This document shows, piece by piece, positions 16,292-25,177 of a stretch of DNA of 64,000 nt. The notes under the pieces are model-generated. The model was not told the origin of the DNA, made no database searches, and saw nothing but the letters and a program-made list of their open reading frames with translations. Origin of the DNA: Marinovum algicola (GTDB taxonomy: Bacteria; Pseudomonadota; Alphaproteobacteria; Rhodobacterales; Rhodobacteraceae); the NCBI RefSeq assembly GCF_900109145.1, contig NZ_FNYY01000002.1, positions 62,001 through 126,000 on the forward strand. Reading direction: 5' to 3'. The stretch's first letter is position 1; every line of letters begins with the position of its first letter. Made by a program: the position numbers and the translations under genes.

Positions 16292-19200
16292 CTACCCCGG
16301 CACCTTCGGCGGTGGCCGGCGGAAGATCTCGCGGAACATGCCGGGTGTCAGCGCCGACAGCGGGTTGACCGAGATCTTCGGCGCGCTGGCCTTGCCGCGC
16401 AGGTTGAAGTTGAAGCCGAACAGCCCCTCGCCCTTGCGCGAAAACAGCTGACCGACGAAATTGACCACATAGATCGGCGACAACACCCCCTGCATGTCCA
16501 TCGTCTGGCTCGCCAGATCGTAATAGCCGTCCAGGCTGATCCCCATCGACGGGCCGACCGCGCTCGACCGGGTTAGGATCACCTGTTTCGGCGTCAGCCG
16601 GAATCGCGCCTCGACCTCGGGAAAGGAAATCCCCTGGCCGCCCAATTGCTCGAGCAGGCCGATCACCGAGATCGCGTTCAGCAGATCGGCCATCACCGGG
16701 GCATTGCGGATGCGGGTGTCGCGAATGTCGAGCTCGCCGTCGAAAGTGCCGGCGGCGCCGGTGGGCAACAGCTTGAGGTGGAAGGTGCCGCCATGCATGT
16801 TCTTGAGCAGTCCGGCATCGCGCAGCACCGCACCGGCATCCTCCGATTTGATCACGAAACGGCTGCCCTTGCCGGTCGGGCTGACGCTGCCGCGTACCGG
16901 CACACCGCCATTGAGCCGCGCGGTGAAATTGCCCTTCATCCCGCCGCTCAACGCGAAATCGCCGCGAAAATCGGTGAGCACGATGCCATCGGTCAATTGC
17001 AGCCGGTCGGGCGCCAGGGTGAGCGGCCCCGGTGCCGCGCCGCCGCGCGCGGATGTGCCGCCACCGCTGCCGCTGGTCGAGGTGAAGGGCGCGTTGCGCA
17101 TGTCGATCCGGCCGCCCGAAACCTGCACCGCCGGGGCGCTGCCGCGCCCCCGCCCGGTCAGCGTCACCGGCGCGTCAAGCCAGCTGCCGGCGCGCAGCCG
17201 GGTGATCGCCAGCGACTGCAACCCGCCGCTCTCGCGTAGGGTCAGCCGGCCCTCGAGGTCGAGCCCGGGGCCGCTCAGTGCCAGCGAATCGACCCGCACC
17301 GGTTTTCCAAGCACACCGTCGATGGCCAGCGTGCCGGTGCGCGCCTGTCCCATCGACCAGCCGATGGCATCGAGCCGCAGCCCCAGCCCGGCAAGATCGG
17401 AGGTCAGGGAAAATTCCGGCGGCCTGCCCTTGGCCAGCGCCAGTTCCAGCCGCCCCTGGCCCTGTCCCGAGACCGAGCCGGGTGGCAGGGTGATATTGAA
17501 CGTGTCGAGCGTCTCTTGCGACAGGGTCACATCCGCCACCACCTGCGATCCCGCTTCCGCCGCCCCCGGCCCCAACCCGGTTTCCCAGCTGCCGTCAAAC
17601 GGCACGCCGGCCAGGGTGCCGGCGCCTTCGATCCGCAGGTGCCGGTTGCTGGCGGTAAAGCTCAGCGCCTTGGCGGCAAGCGGCTTTCCGGGCACGATCT
17701 GCCGGCTCGAAACGCCGAACCCCCGTCCCGCGACCGCAAAGCTCACCTCGCCCGGCGCGGGCTTTTTCTTCAGCGGGAATTCGATCTGCCCCGACGCCTG
17801 CACCCGGCCGTGGGCGAGATCGACCGGCCGGCCGGCCTTGTCCAGCGCGCGCATCGGTTCCTGGTTCAGCACCCAGAGCGCCGCATGCACCGGCCCGGCG
17901 GCCTTGAGCTGCACCTGCGCCGGGCCGCGCCGCACCCGGACATCGGGAATGGTAAAGACCGTCCCGGCCACATCCAGCGCCCCGCCCTCCTTCGCGGTCA
18001 GGCTGCCGCTGTCGACGCTGACCGCCAGCCGGTTGTTTTCGAACTGCAACAGACCCGATGCATCGGTGACCGGCGGCAGGGTCTTCATGAAGCGCACCCG
18101 CGCCTCGGCGACCTCGGCGCTGACAAAGAGATCGGGCGCCGCGCCGTCGGGATAGGCGCGCAGCCGCACCGCCATGTTGCGCAACCGGCCGTCCAGCACA
18201 TTGGTGGCAACCCAGTCGCGGGTCTTGGGCTTGAAACCGGCGGGCCAGAGCCCCAACAGCCGGTCCGGCGCGATTTCGTCGAGCTGGCCCATGACCGAGA
18301 TGTCCCAGCCCTCCGGCGCCGCCTCGACCCGGCCCCGCGCGCGCAGGGTCTGGCCGGTGTCGGACAGAGCCAGCCGGCCGATGCGCAACACGAAGGGATC
18401 GAGCGCCAGATGGAAATCGAGTGCCGCCGAGGTCAGCGTCTGCGGCGCATCGTACAGGCCCACCGGATTGGCGCTGATCCCGGCGAGGCTGACCTGCCCC
18501 TGCAAGGAAGACGGCAGGCCGCTGGCGGTCCCCTCGAGCACCGCGCTGCCGTCGCCGGTGGCGTTGATCCAGTCGCTGACCACCGCGATCTCGTTAAAGC
18601 GCAGGGTCTCTTCGGCGGGATCATAGGTGAAATAGGACCGGGCCGAGGTAAAGGGGATCGGCCGGGTGGCATCGCTGGGCTGGACCACGCCTTCGCCGAT
18701 GCTGAGCGTCGCGCTGAGCGGGCCAAGCCGGCCGTCTTCGTGAAACGAGGTCCGCAGCGACCCCGAGATCGGCGCCCGAAGCACGCCGAGCCAGGCCAGC
18801 GCCGCGCTCTGGCTGGCAATGTCGCCCGAGGCCACATCGGTGACGCTGACCCCGAGGCTGACCGCGTTGGAACCGATCGCGCTTTCGCCGAATACCTCGA
18901 GCGTGGCGGCGTAGGAGCGGCCGCTGAGCAGCGCGAAATCGCCCCGCATCTGCAAGATCTCGCTTTCGCGCGACAGCGCCAGCCGGCCGCCGTCCACCGT
19001 CCAGCTGCGGCGCGCGCGGGCGTCCTGAAATTGCAGGGTGACGGCGTTGATCTCGATCTCCCGCAGGGCGGCGAACTGCGGCTGATAGACAAAGTCGTCG
19101 ATCTTCTCGATCAACCCGTTGAGCCCGATCCCGGCCTCGCCCAGACCGTCGCCAAAGGCCAGGTCGAGCGCCCCGTCGGCGCCGCGCCGCAACCGCAGGA

Positions 19201-19678
19201 ACACCCCGGCGACCGACACGCTGCGCGGCTGCAACCGGCCTTCGAATATCGCCCGCCGGGCGATCTTGATGTCGGCATGCGACAGTTCGAGCAGCAGCCG
19301 CCCGGTTTCGGCCTGGCGCAGCTCCACATCCTCGAGCGCGATTTCGGGGCGCAGGTCGGATTGCACGTATAGCGTCATCTCGCTGAAGCTCAGCTCGTAC
19401 CCCGGCATCTGCCGTGCGAGACGCGCCTCGATCTCGGCGCGCAGCCAGTCGGGCGCGTTCAGCGGCTTGCCCAGCAGCGCCACGCCGCCCCAGACCAGCG
19501 ACCCGGTCAGCAATGCGACCCAGAACACCATCCAGAGCGCGGCACGCGCCACAATCGCCCGCTTGCGGGGACCGCACCGCCGAACCGCTCTCGCCCCCTG
19601 ATCGGGGCCGGTCTGTTGCGGGGTCGTATCGTCCTGTTCGCTGCTCACCGGCTGGGGCCGCCTCCCGAGAATTGACAA
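16292..19678 (-). CDS. YhdP/AsmA-like envelope protein
   Basis: A 1,128-residue protein with a basic cytosolic N-terminus, one membrane helix (WMVFWVALLTGSLVWGGVALL, about residues 48-68) and a very long periplasmic part rich in repeating beta strands. The C-terminal block (LLNAISVIGLLEQLGGQGISFPEVEARFRLTP...SMGISLDGYYDLASQTMDMQGVLSP) is the AsmA-like C-terminal pattern found with DUF3971. Relatives such as TamB and YhdP form hydrophobic grooves thought to carry phospholipid to the outer membrane. That role is inferred from family. It is divergent from bcp. Confidence 0.88.
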   Translation of the reverse strand: MSILGRRPQPVSSEQDDTTPQQTGPDQGARAVRRCGPRKRAIVARAALWMVFWVALLTGSLVWGGVALLGKPLNAPDWLRAEIEARLARQMPGYELSFSEMTLYVQSDLRPEIALEDVELRQAETGRLLLELSHADIKIARRAIFEGRLQPRSVSVAGVFLRLRRGADGALDLAFGDGLGEAGIGLNGLIEKIDDFVYQPQFAALREIEINAVTLQFQDARARRSWTVDGGRLALSRESEILQMRGDFALLSGRSYAATLEVFGESAIGSNAVSLGVSVTDVASGDIASQSAALAWLGVLRAPISGSLRTSFHEDGRLGPLSATLSIGEGVVQPSDATRPIPFTSARSYFTYDPAEETLRFNEIAVVSDWINATGDGSAVLEGTASGLPSSLQGQVSLAGISANPVGLYDAPQTLTSAALDFHLALDPFVLRIGRLALSDTGQTLRARGRVEAAPEGWDISVMGQLDEIAPDRLLGLWPAGFKPKTRDWVATNVLDGRLRNMAVRLRAYPDGAAPDLFVSAEVAEARVRFMKTLPPVTDASGLLQFENNRLAVSVDSGSLTAKEGGALDVAGTVFTIPDVRVRRGPAQVQLKAAGPVHAALWVLNQEPMRALDKAGRPVDLAHGRVQASGQIEFPLKKKPAPGEVSFAVAGRGFGVSSRQIVPGKPLAAKALSFTASNRHLRIEGAGTLAGVPFDGSWETGLGPGAAEAGSQVVADVTLSQETLDTFNITLPPGSVSGQGQGRLELALAKGRPPEFSLTSDLAGLGLRLDAIGWSMGQARTGTLAIDGVLGKPVRVDSLALSGPGLDLEGRLTLRESGGLQSLAITRLRAGSWLDAPVTLTGRGRGSAPAVQVSGGRIDMRNAPFTSTSGSGGGTSARGGAAPGPLTLAPDRLQLTDGIVLTDFRGDFALSGGMKGNFTARLNGGVPVRGSVSPTGKGSRFVIKSEDAGAVLRDAGLLKNMHGGTFHLKLLPTGAAGTFDGELDIRDTRIRNAPVMADLLNAISVIGLLEQLGGQGISFPEVEARFRLTPKQVILTRSSAVGPSMGISLDGYYDLASQTMDMQGVLSPIYVVNFVGQLFSRKGEGLFGFNFNLRGKASAPKISVNPLSALTPGMFREIFRRPPPKVPG

Positions 19679-19749
19679 GCCTGTGTTTTTCTGGCCTGCC
19701 CGGCCCTAATATTGGGTGAAGGCCCGGCAACCAAGGGAAAGCGGAGCAT

Positions 19750-20223
19750 ATGACCACAGGCGTCCTTCAAACCGGCGAAATCGTGCCGGAGATCACCCTG
19801 CCACGCGATGGCGGCGAAACTGTGAACCTCGGCGCGCTGCGGCCCGCGCCGGTGGTGCTGTTTTTCTACCCCCGCGATCTGACTTCGGGCTGCACCAAGG
19901 AGGCGATCGCCTTTTCCGCCCTGCGCGCCGACTTCGAGGCGGCCGGGGCGCAGGTCTTCGGGATTTCCAAGGATTCGGTCCAAAGTCACGACAAGTTCGT
20001 TGCGAAACATGATCTGACTGTACCGCTTCTGTCGGACGAAGCTACGGATATCGCCGAGATTTTCGGCGTCTGGCAGGAAAAGAAGATGTACGGCAAGACC
20101 TTCATGGGCATCGTGCGTTCGACCTTCCTGATCGATGGCGAGGGCCGGCTGGCCCGCGAATGGCGCAAGGTCAAGGTCGATGGCCATGCCGAAGAGGTGC
20201 TGGACGCGGTGCGCGCCCTATGA
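19750..20223 (+). CDS. bcp: Bcp/PrxQ-type peroxiredoxin lacking the usual resolving cysteine
   Basis: A 157-residue thiol peroxidase. The peroxidatic site is FFYPRDLTSGCTKEAIAF with Cys48. In most PrxQ proteins a resolving Cys sits five residues later; here that position is Ile53 and no other Cys is present. It should therefore work as a 1-Cys peroxiredoxin needing an external thiol. The fold blocks (VFGISKDSVQSHDKF, RSTFLIDGEGRL) are normal. The stop overlaps the next gene's ATG by 4 nt. Confidence 0.93.
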   Translation: MTTGVLQTGEIVPEITLPRDGGETVNLGALRPAPVVLFFYPRDLTSGCTKEAIAFSALRADFEAAGAQVFGISKDSVQSHDKFVAKHDLTVPLLSDEATDIAEIFGVWQEKKMYGKTFMGIVRSTFLIDGEGRLAREWRKVKVDGHAEEVLDAVRAL

Positions 20224-21038
20224 GCCGCAGCCTCGCGGAGATGGCCACCGAGGTGCTGATCACCGCCGATGGCCGCGAAAAGACCCGGCTGTCGCGCGCC
20301 CATGCCGTAACCTGGCTGGCGGCGCGCGCTGAAGGCCGGCCGCTGCCGGTCGGCCGCGCCGCGCCGCCGCAGCGCCCGGCACGGCCCGAACAGCCCGAAC
20401 TCCTGTCGCCGCGCGACGTGCCGAAACGCAAGCCCGGCAGCCCGGCGGGGCGTATCGCCCTGCTGCATGCGGTTGCACATATCGAACTCAATGCCGTCGA
20501 TCTGCACTGGGATATCATTGCCCGCTTTATAGATACCGACTTTCCGCCCGGCTTCTACGATGACTGGGTGCGGGCGGCGGACGACGAATCCAAGCATTTC
20601 AACCTGATGTGCGACTGCCTCGAGGCCGAAGGCAGTTTCTATGGTGCGCTGCCGGCCCATGCCGGCATGTGGCGCGCCGCCGAGGATACCGCGGGTGACA
20701 TTCTCGGGCGGCTGGCCGTGGTGCCGATGGTGCTCGAGGCGCGCGGGCTCGACGTGACGCCGGGCATGATCGAGATCTTCCGCAAGGCCGGCGCGACCCG
20801 GGCGGTCGAGGCGCTGGAGGTGATCTACAGCGAAGAAGTGGCGCATGTGGCCTATGGCTCGAAGTGGTTCCACTTTCTCTGCGGGCGGCACAATCTCGAC
20901 CCGAAAGACGTGTTCCACGAGCTGGTCACAAAATATTTCAAAGGCCCGCTCAAACCGCCTTTCAACGAGGAAAAACGCGCCGAAGCCGGTCTTCCGCCGG
21001 ATTTCTACTGGCCACTGACCGCCGAGGGCGCTGCCTAG
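20220..21038 (+). CDS. DUF455 ferritin-like protein
   Basis: A 272-residue protein whose core is a ferritin-like four-helix bundle. Candidate metal ligands are visible: HAVAHIELNAVDLHWD, ADDESKHFNLMCDCLE, and EVIYSEEVAHVAYGSKWF (E-x2-H type pairs). DUF455 proteins are uncharacterised, and a di-iron site is a reasonable inference. The ATG at 20220 overlaps the bcp stop (ATGA), so the protein is translationally coupled to a peroxidase and may act in oxidative or iron stress. Confidence 0.87.
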   Translation: MSRSLAEMATEVLITADGREKTRLSRAHAVTWLAARAEGRPLPVGRAAPPQRPARPEQPELLSPRDVPKRKPGSPAGRIALLHAVAHIELNAVDLHWDIIARFIDTDFPPGFYDDWVRAADDESKHFNLMCDCLEAEGSFYGALPAHAGMWRAAEDTAGDILGRLAVVPMVLEARGLDVTPGMIEIFRKAGATRAVEALEVIYSEEVAHVAYGSKWFHFLCGRHNLDPKDVFHELVTKYFKGPLKPPFNEEKRAEAGLPPDFYWPLTAEGAA

Positions 21039-21090
21039 CCCGCGGCGCCCGGTCGGCAAGACCGAAAGCGCTTACCTTACGCAACCCCTT

Positions 21091-21112
21091 CCGATATCGG
21101 CGAATATTCGCC
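21091..21112. promoter_or_regulatory. Adjacent palindromes upstream of the M23 gene
   Basis: CCGATATCGG (21091-21100) overlaps GGCGAATATTCGCC (21099-21112), so two perfect palindromes share two bases. They lie 146 bp before the GTG of the peptidase gene in a 219-bp gap. They are a possible operator; no known regulator is matched. Confidence 0.35.
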
Positions 21113-21257
21113 CATTGCCGGGTTTGAGCGCCGCTTTGCCGAATCGCGCGGCTTGCAAACTTGCGCGTGTGTAAAGCTCTGGTTAAGGAAGCCTGAGGGG
21201 CAAAGTGCCGGGGACAGGCACCCTTGGACTGGACGAACAAGATAAGGGACGGCTGCG

Positions 21258-22571
21258 GTGCGGACACGGCTAGCAATCAGAATTCATGCGATCCTAGAGA
21301 GATACTTCCCGGAACGCCGTCTGTTCCTGCGATCGGACACCGACACCCGCTTCATCCGTCTGAAATCCGAAACCCAGTTCATCGCCTTCACCGGCTCGGC
21401 GCTGGTCATCGCCTGGTCGATCATCGCCACCGCCATCCTGCTGATGGATTCGATCGGCGCCGGAAACTTCCGCGAACAGGCCCGCCGCGACCAGCAGACC
21501 TATATGTCCCGTCTCAATTCGCTCAGCCAGGAACGCGACGCCCGCGCCTCGGACGCGCTGGCCGCGCAGGAGCGCTTCAACTCGGCGCTCGAACGGATCT
21601 CGCTGATGCAGAGCGAACTGCTCGGCTCGGAAATCCGCCGGCGTGAGCTGGAAACCGGCATCGAAGTCGTCCAGACCACCCTGCGCAACGTGATGTCCGA
21701 CAAACGGGCGGTGGAAACCAAATTCGCCGCGCTTCAGGACGCGATGGAAAACGGCGGCCCGATGCCCGGCCATTCCGACATGGCCGACAGCGAAACCGTC
21801 GACCTGCTCGCCAATGCGCTGGAACGCACCGCGCAGGAACGCGACCGCGTGGTGGCCGACGCCCAGCAGGCGTTGATTGCCGCCGACGCCATGGCCACCG
21901 AACTGCGCAGCATGGAAGAGAAGAACGACGCCATCTTCCGCCAGCTCGAAGAGGCGATGACGATCTCGGTCACCCCGCTCGACAAGATGTTCAAGGCCGC
22001 CGGCATGAACCCCGACAACATCCTCGACAAGGTGCGGGCCGGCTATTCCGGCCAGGGCGGTCCGCTGATGCCGCTGAGCTTTTCCACCAAGGGCGGCGAG
22101 CTCACCGAAGACAGCAAGCGCGCCAACCGCATCCTCAACCAGATGGATCGGCTCAACCTCTATCGCATCGCCGCTGCCAAGGCGCCTTTTGCCAACCCGC
22201 TGAAGGATTCCTATCGCTTCACCAGCGGCTTCGGCTATCGTTGGGGCCGGCTGCACGCCGGTGCCGATTTCGCCAGCGCCCACGGCACCCCGATCTATTC
22301 CACCGCCGATGGCATCGTGGTCCATGCCGGCTGGCAGTCGGGCTATGGCAAGCTGGTCAAGATCCAGCATGAATTCGGCATCGAGACACGCTATGCGCAT
22401 ATGTCGAAAATCCGCGTGAAGAAGGGCCAAAGGGTCTCGCGCGGTGATCGCATCGGTGATATGGGAAACACAGGACGCTCCACCGGCACGCATCTGCACT
22501 ATGAGGTCCGTGTTGGCGGCAAAGCCGTCAATCCAATGATTTATCTGAAGGCTGCGAAAGATGTTTTCTAA
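21258..22571 (+). CDS. M23-family peptidase (LytM type) with coiled coil
   Basis: A 437-residue inner-membrane-anchored peptidoglycan peptidase. One membrane helix (about residues 38-62) is followed by a long coiled coil (about 70-220), then the LytM domain. Zinc ligands are seen in LHAGADF (about residue 332, HxxxD) and THLHYEV (HxH, about 410). The start is GTG at 21258, with AAGGGA 8 nt upstream. It overlaps the bactofilin gene by 11 nt. The pairing of an M23 endopeptidase with a bactofilin is known in cell-shape systems (CcmA with Csd1-type peptidases in Helicobacter). Confidence 0.92.
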   Translation: MRTRLAIRIHAILERYFPERRLFLRSDTDTRFIRLKSETQFIAFTGSALVIAWSIIATAILLMDSIGAGNFREQARRDQQTYMSRLNSLSQERDARASDALAAQERFNSALERISLMQSELLGSEIRRRELETGIEVVQTTLRNVMSDKRAVETKFAALQDAMENGGPMPGHSDMADSETVDLLANALERTAQERDRVVADAQQALIAADAMATELRSMEEKNDAIFRQLEEAMTISVTPLDKMFKAAGMNPDNILDKVRAGYSGQGGPLMPLSFSTKGGELTEDSKRANRILNQMDRLNLYRIAAAKAPFANPLKDSYRFTSGFGYRWGRLHAGADFASAHGTPIYSTADGIVVHAGWQSGYGKLVKIQHEFGIETRYAHMSKIRVKKGQRVSRGDRIGDMGNTGRSTGTHLHYEVRVGGKAVNPMIYLKAAKDVF

Positions 22572-23076
22572 AAGCAAAATCAATGAGCCCGGCCCCAAGG
22601 CCGACGACGCTGCAAAGCCTGCGGCCGCAGAACAGAAGAAGCCCACAATGCCTCCACAGTCCGAATACAAGCCCTCCTCCGCGCCCAAGACCAAGCCGCC
22701 GGCGTCGGTCCTGTCGGCCGATCTGCACGTGGTCGGCAACATGAAGACCACCGGCGACATTCAGGTCGAGGGCACCGTCGAGGGCGATATTCGTGCCCAC
22801 CTGCTGACCATCGGCGAAACCGCCACCATCAAGGGCGAATGCGTCGCGGATGACGTCGTCGTCAATGGCCGCATCGTCGGCCGGGTGCGCGGCCTCAAGG
22901 TGCGCCTGACCGCCACCGCGCGGGTCGAAGGCGACATCATCCACAAGACCATCGCGATCGAGAGCGGCGCGCATTTCGAAGGCTCGGTGCAGCGCCAGGA
23001 CGACCCGCTGAACGCCAAGGGCAAGGCACCGGCGCAACAGCCGCAAGAGCAGCAGCAGCGCCCCGCCGGCCAATAA
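22561..23076 (+). CDS. Bactofilin (polymer-forming cytoskeletal protein)
   Basis: A 171-residue protein. A disordered Lys/Pro/Ala N-terminus (1-50) leads to a beta-helix bactofilin domain (about 52-145; ADLHVVGNMKTTGDIQVEGTVEGDIRAHLLTIGETATIKGE), then a Gln/Pro-rich tail. Bactofilins polymerise without nucleotide and scaffold cell-wall enzymes at the membrane. The start codon lies inside the end of the M23 gene, so the two are probably made in a fixed ratio. A terminator follows. Confidence 0.94.
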   Translation: MFSKSKINEPGPKADDAAKPAAAEQKKPTMPPQSEYKPSSAPKTKPPASVLSADLHVVGNMKTTGDIQVEGTVEGDIRAHLLTIGETATIKGECVADDVVVNGRIVGRVRGLKVRLTATARVEGDIIHKTIAIESGAHFEGSVQRQDDPLNAKGKAPAQQPQEQQQRPAGQ

Positions 23077-23106
23077 GCCCGGCCTCGCGTCGACCCGTAC
23101 CGAATG

Positions 23107-23131
23107 AAAGTCCCGCCGCGTGCGGGGCTTT
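23107..23131 (+). terminator. Terminator after the bactofilin gene
   Basis: The stem AAAGTCCCGC / GCGGGGCTTT (one T-G pair) has a CGCGT loop and runs into TTTTCCGTT. It lies 30 bp after the bactofilin stop. Confidence 0.75.
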
Positions 23132-23188
23132 TCCGTTCCGCCGGCCGCTTCCGGCGAAACCGCGCCCGAGGCCGCAAAGGATGACCGG

Positions 23189-23524
23189 ATGACCTTTCCC
23201 GATTTCATTACCAGCCAGCCCGGACTTGACCTGCCCTATCCAGAGGATGTGGTGCAAAGCGCCACCGTCCGGTCGAATGACAGGCTGGTGGTGTTTTTCA
23301 CCTTCCTGAAGGACATGGACCTGCCTCTCCATGCCCACAAGGCACAATGGGGCAGCGTCGTCGAAGGCGAGATCGAACTGACCATCGGCGGCGAAACCCG
23401 CATCTATCGCCCCGGCGACAGTTATTCCATCGCCGCAGGCGTCGAACATGGCGCCCGGATCAAGGCCGGCACCCGGGTGATCGACGTCTTCGAAGAGCCC
23501 GACCGCTATCCGCTCAAGCCGTGA
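23189..23524 (+). CDS. Cupin-domain protein
   Basis: A 111-residue single cupin. Motif 1 reads LHAHKAQWGSVVEGEIEL and motif 2 PGDSYSIAAGVEHGARI, supplying candidate metal ligands (two His and Glu from motif 1, His from motif 2). Small cupins bind metals or small ligands; no function can be given. The ATG at 23189 has AAAGGA 8 nt upstream. The terminator in front of it indicates independent transcription. Confidence 0.8.
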   Translation: MTFPDFITSQPGLDLPYPEDVVQSATVRSNDRLVVFFTFLKDMDLPLHAHKAQWGSVVEGEIELTIGGETRIYRPGDSYSIAAGVEHGARIKAGTRVIDVFEEPDRYPLKP

Positions 23525-23591
23525 CGGCGGTGGACCGCCCACCGCGTTGACAGTCGTTGCCCGACAGGCCGGGCAGAGCTAGGACCGCTGC

Positions 23592-24260
23592 ATGAAACCC
23601 ACCGCGTTGCTCACCGCCGCTGCCCTGGGACTGGCGCTCGCCAGCCCGCTTGGCGCGCATCCGCATATCTATATCGACACCGATTTCGACCTGGTCTTCG
23701 ACACCGACGGCAAGCTTGCGGCGGTGCGTATCGACTGGGCCTACGACGATTTCTATTCGCTGCTGATGATCGAGGAAAACGGTCTCGACGCCGATGGCGA
23801 CGGCACCCCGGAACAGGCCAGGCTCGACGCCTTTGCCGGCCAGGACGTCGATTGGGAAGCGGGCTTTCCGGGCCATTTCACCCTCGACGCCGCCGGCACG
23901 CCGCTGGCACTTGGCCCGCCCGAGGAGCACCGCGTGCGTTATGAGGACGGGCGGATCATCACGTCGCACCTGCGGCCGCTGGTGGCGCGTTTCGAGATCG
24001 ACGCCGCGCCGCTGGTGGCCCGGTCCTATGACCCAACCTATTTTGTCGCCTATGACGTGCCCGAGACCCCGGGCAGCCAGGGTCGTGACGATTGCAGCCT
24101 GACCCGCAACGTCGCCTCGCGCGATGCGGCGATGAAGGAATACGGCGATCAGCTCGCGGCGGTGGACGCCAGCGACGATCCCTTCCAGGTGGTCGACCTG
24201 CCCGACATCGGCATCCTCTTTGCAGACAGTTTCGAGATTACATGCAACGCACCCTCCTGA
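23592..24260 (+). CDS. DUF1007 periplasmic protein
   Basis: A 222-residue exported protein. The signal peptide (MKPTALLTAAALGLALASPLGA) ends just before HPHIYIDTDFDLVFD, which is the conserved DUF1007 opening. The rest is Asp/Glu-rich (ENGLDADGDGTPEQARLDAF). DUF1007 proteins commonly accompany NicO transporters and may bind Ni or Co in the periplasm; the mature N-terminal HPH is a plausible metal site. The last 19 nt overlap the NicO gene. Confidence 0.87.
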   Translation: MKPTALLTAAALGLALASPLGAHPHIYIDTDFDLVFDTDGKLAAVRIDWAYDDFYSLLMIEENGLDADGDGTPEQARLDAFAGQDVDWEAGFPGHFTLDAAGTPLALGPPEEHRVRYEDGRIITSHLRPLVARFEIDAAPLVARSYDPTYFVAYDVPETPGSQGRDDCSLTRNVASRDAAMKEYGDQLAAVDASDDPFQVVDLPDIGILFADSFEITCNAPS

Positions 24261-25120
24261 TCTTTCCCCTGCTGCTGGTGGCAGGCGCCACCTGGGCCGT
24301 GATGCAGGGCCATGACGATGCCCTCGTGCGCTGGGCCGCCGAGGGCCAGCGCGAGTTCCAGAACGCCCTGGCCGGCGCCCTGCGCGCGCTGCGCGCCGAA
24401 GAGCCCGGCGCGGTGCTGGCGCTGGTCGGGGTCTGCTTTGCCTATGGCTTCTTTCACGCCGTCGGCCCCGGCCATGGCAAGCTGCTGATCGGCGGCTACG
24501 GGCTGTCGCACCGCGTGCCGCTGGGCCGGCTCACGGTGATTTCGCTGCTGTCGTCGCTGGGCCAGGCGCTGAGCGCCATCGTGCTGGTGCTCTCCGGTCT
24601 GTTCCTGCTCGACTGGACCCGCAGCCAGCTCACCGACACCGCCGAAAAGGTCATGCTGCCGCTGAGCACCCTGGCGATCGGCCTGATCGGCGGCTGGCTG
24701 GCGCTGCGCGGCGCGCGCAAGCTCTGGCGGCTGCGTCGCGATCAGGCTCATGCCCACCACGGCTGCACCCATCGCCATGGGCCGACGCCGGAAGAGCTGC
24801 GCCGTGCCGGCGGGCTGCGCGACGCCCTGGTGCTGATCGCCGGCATCGCCGCGCGCCCCTGTTCGGGCGCGATCCTGCTGCTGGTGCTGAGCTGGCACAT
24901 GGACATCCTCACCACCGGCATTCTCGGCGCCCTGGCGATGTCGCTGGGCACCGCCGCGCTGTCGATCCTGGTGGCCACGATCAGCGTCGTCGCCCGCGAC
25001 AGCACCCTGCTGTCGCTGGCCGACACCCGCCGCGCGGCCCTGGTGCTGCCGATGATCGAACTGCTCGCCGGCGGCGCGATCCTGGCGATCTCGCTCCGGG
25101 TGATGGGCCTTCTGGCCTGA
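24242..25120 (+). CDS. NicO/RcnA-family nickel-cobalt transporter
   Basis: A 292-residue membrane protein with six or seven helices. The family motif FAYGFFHAVGPGHGKLLIGGY carries His residues in the second hydrophobic helix. A cytosolic loop is His-rich (QAHAHHGCTHRHG), and a later helix has the GIAARPCSGAILLL block. The family moves Ni2+ or Co2+; direction (uptake or efflux) cannot be read from sequence. The start lies inside the DUF1007 gene, so the two are coupled. Confidence 0.9.
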   Translation: MQRTLLIFPLLLVAGATWAVMQGHDDALVRWAAEGQREFQNALAGALRALRAEEPGAVLALVGVCFAYGFFHAVGPGHGKLLIGGYGLSHRVPLGRLTVISLLSSLGQALSAIVLVLSGLFLLDWTRSQLTDTAEKVMLPLSTLAIGLIGGWLALRGARKLWRLRRDQAHAHHGCTHRHGPTPEELRRAGGLRDALVLIAGIAARPCSGAILLLVLSWHMDILTTGILGALAMSLGTAALSILVATISVVARDSTLLSLADTRRAALVLPMIELLAGGAILAISLRVMGLLA

Positions 25121-25177
25121 ACAGGGACGGCCGCCGCACGCCCCCACCGTTGCCCGGCAAGCGACAGGTACAGACGC

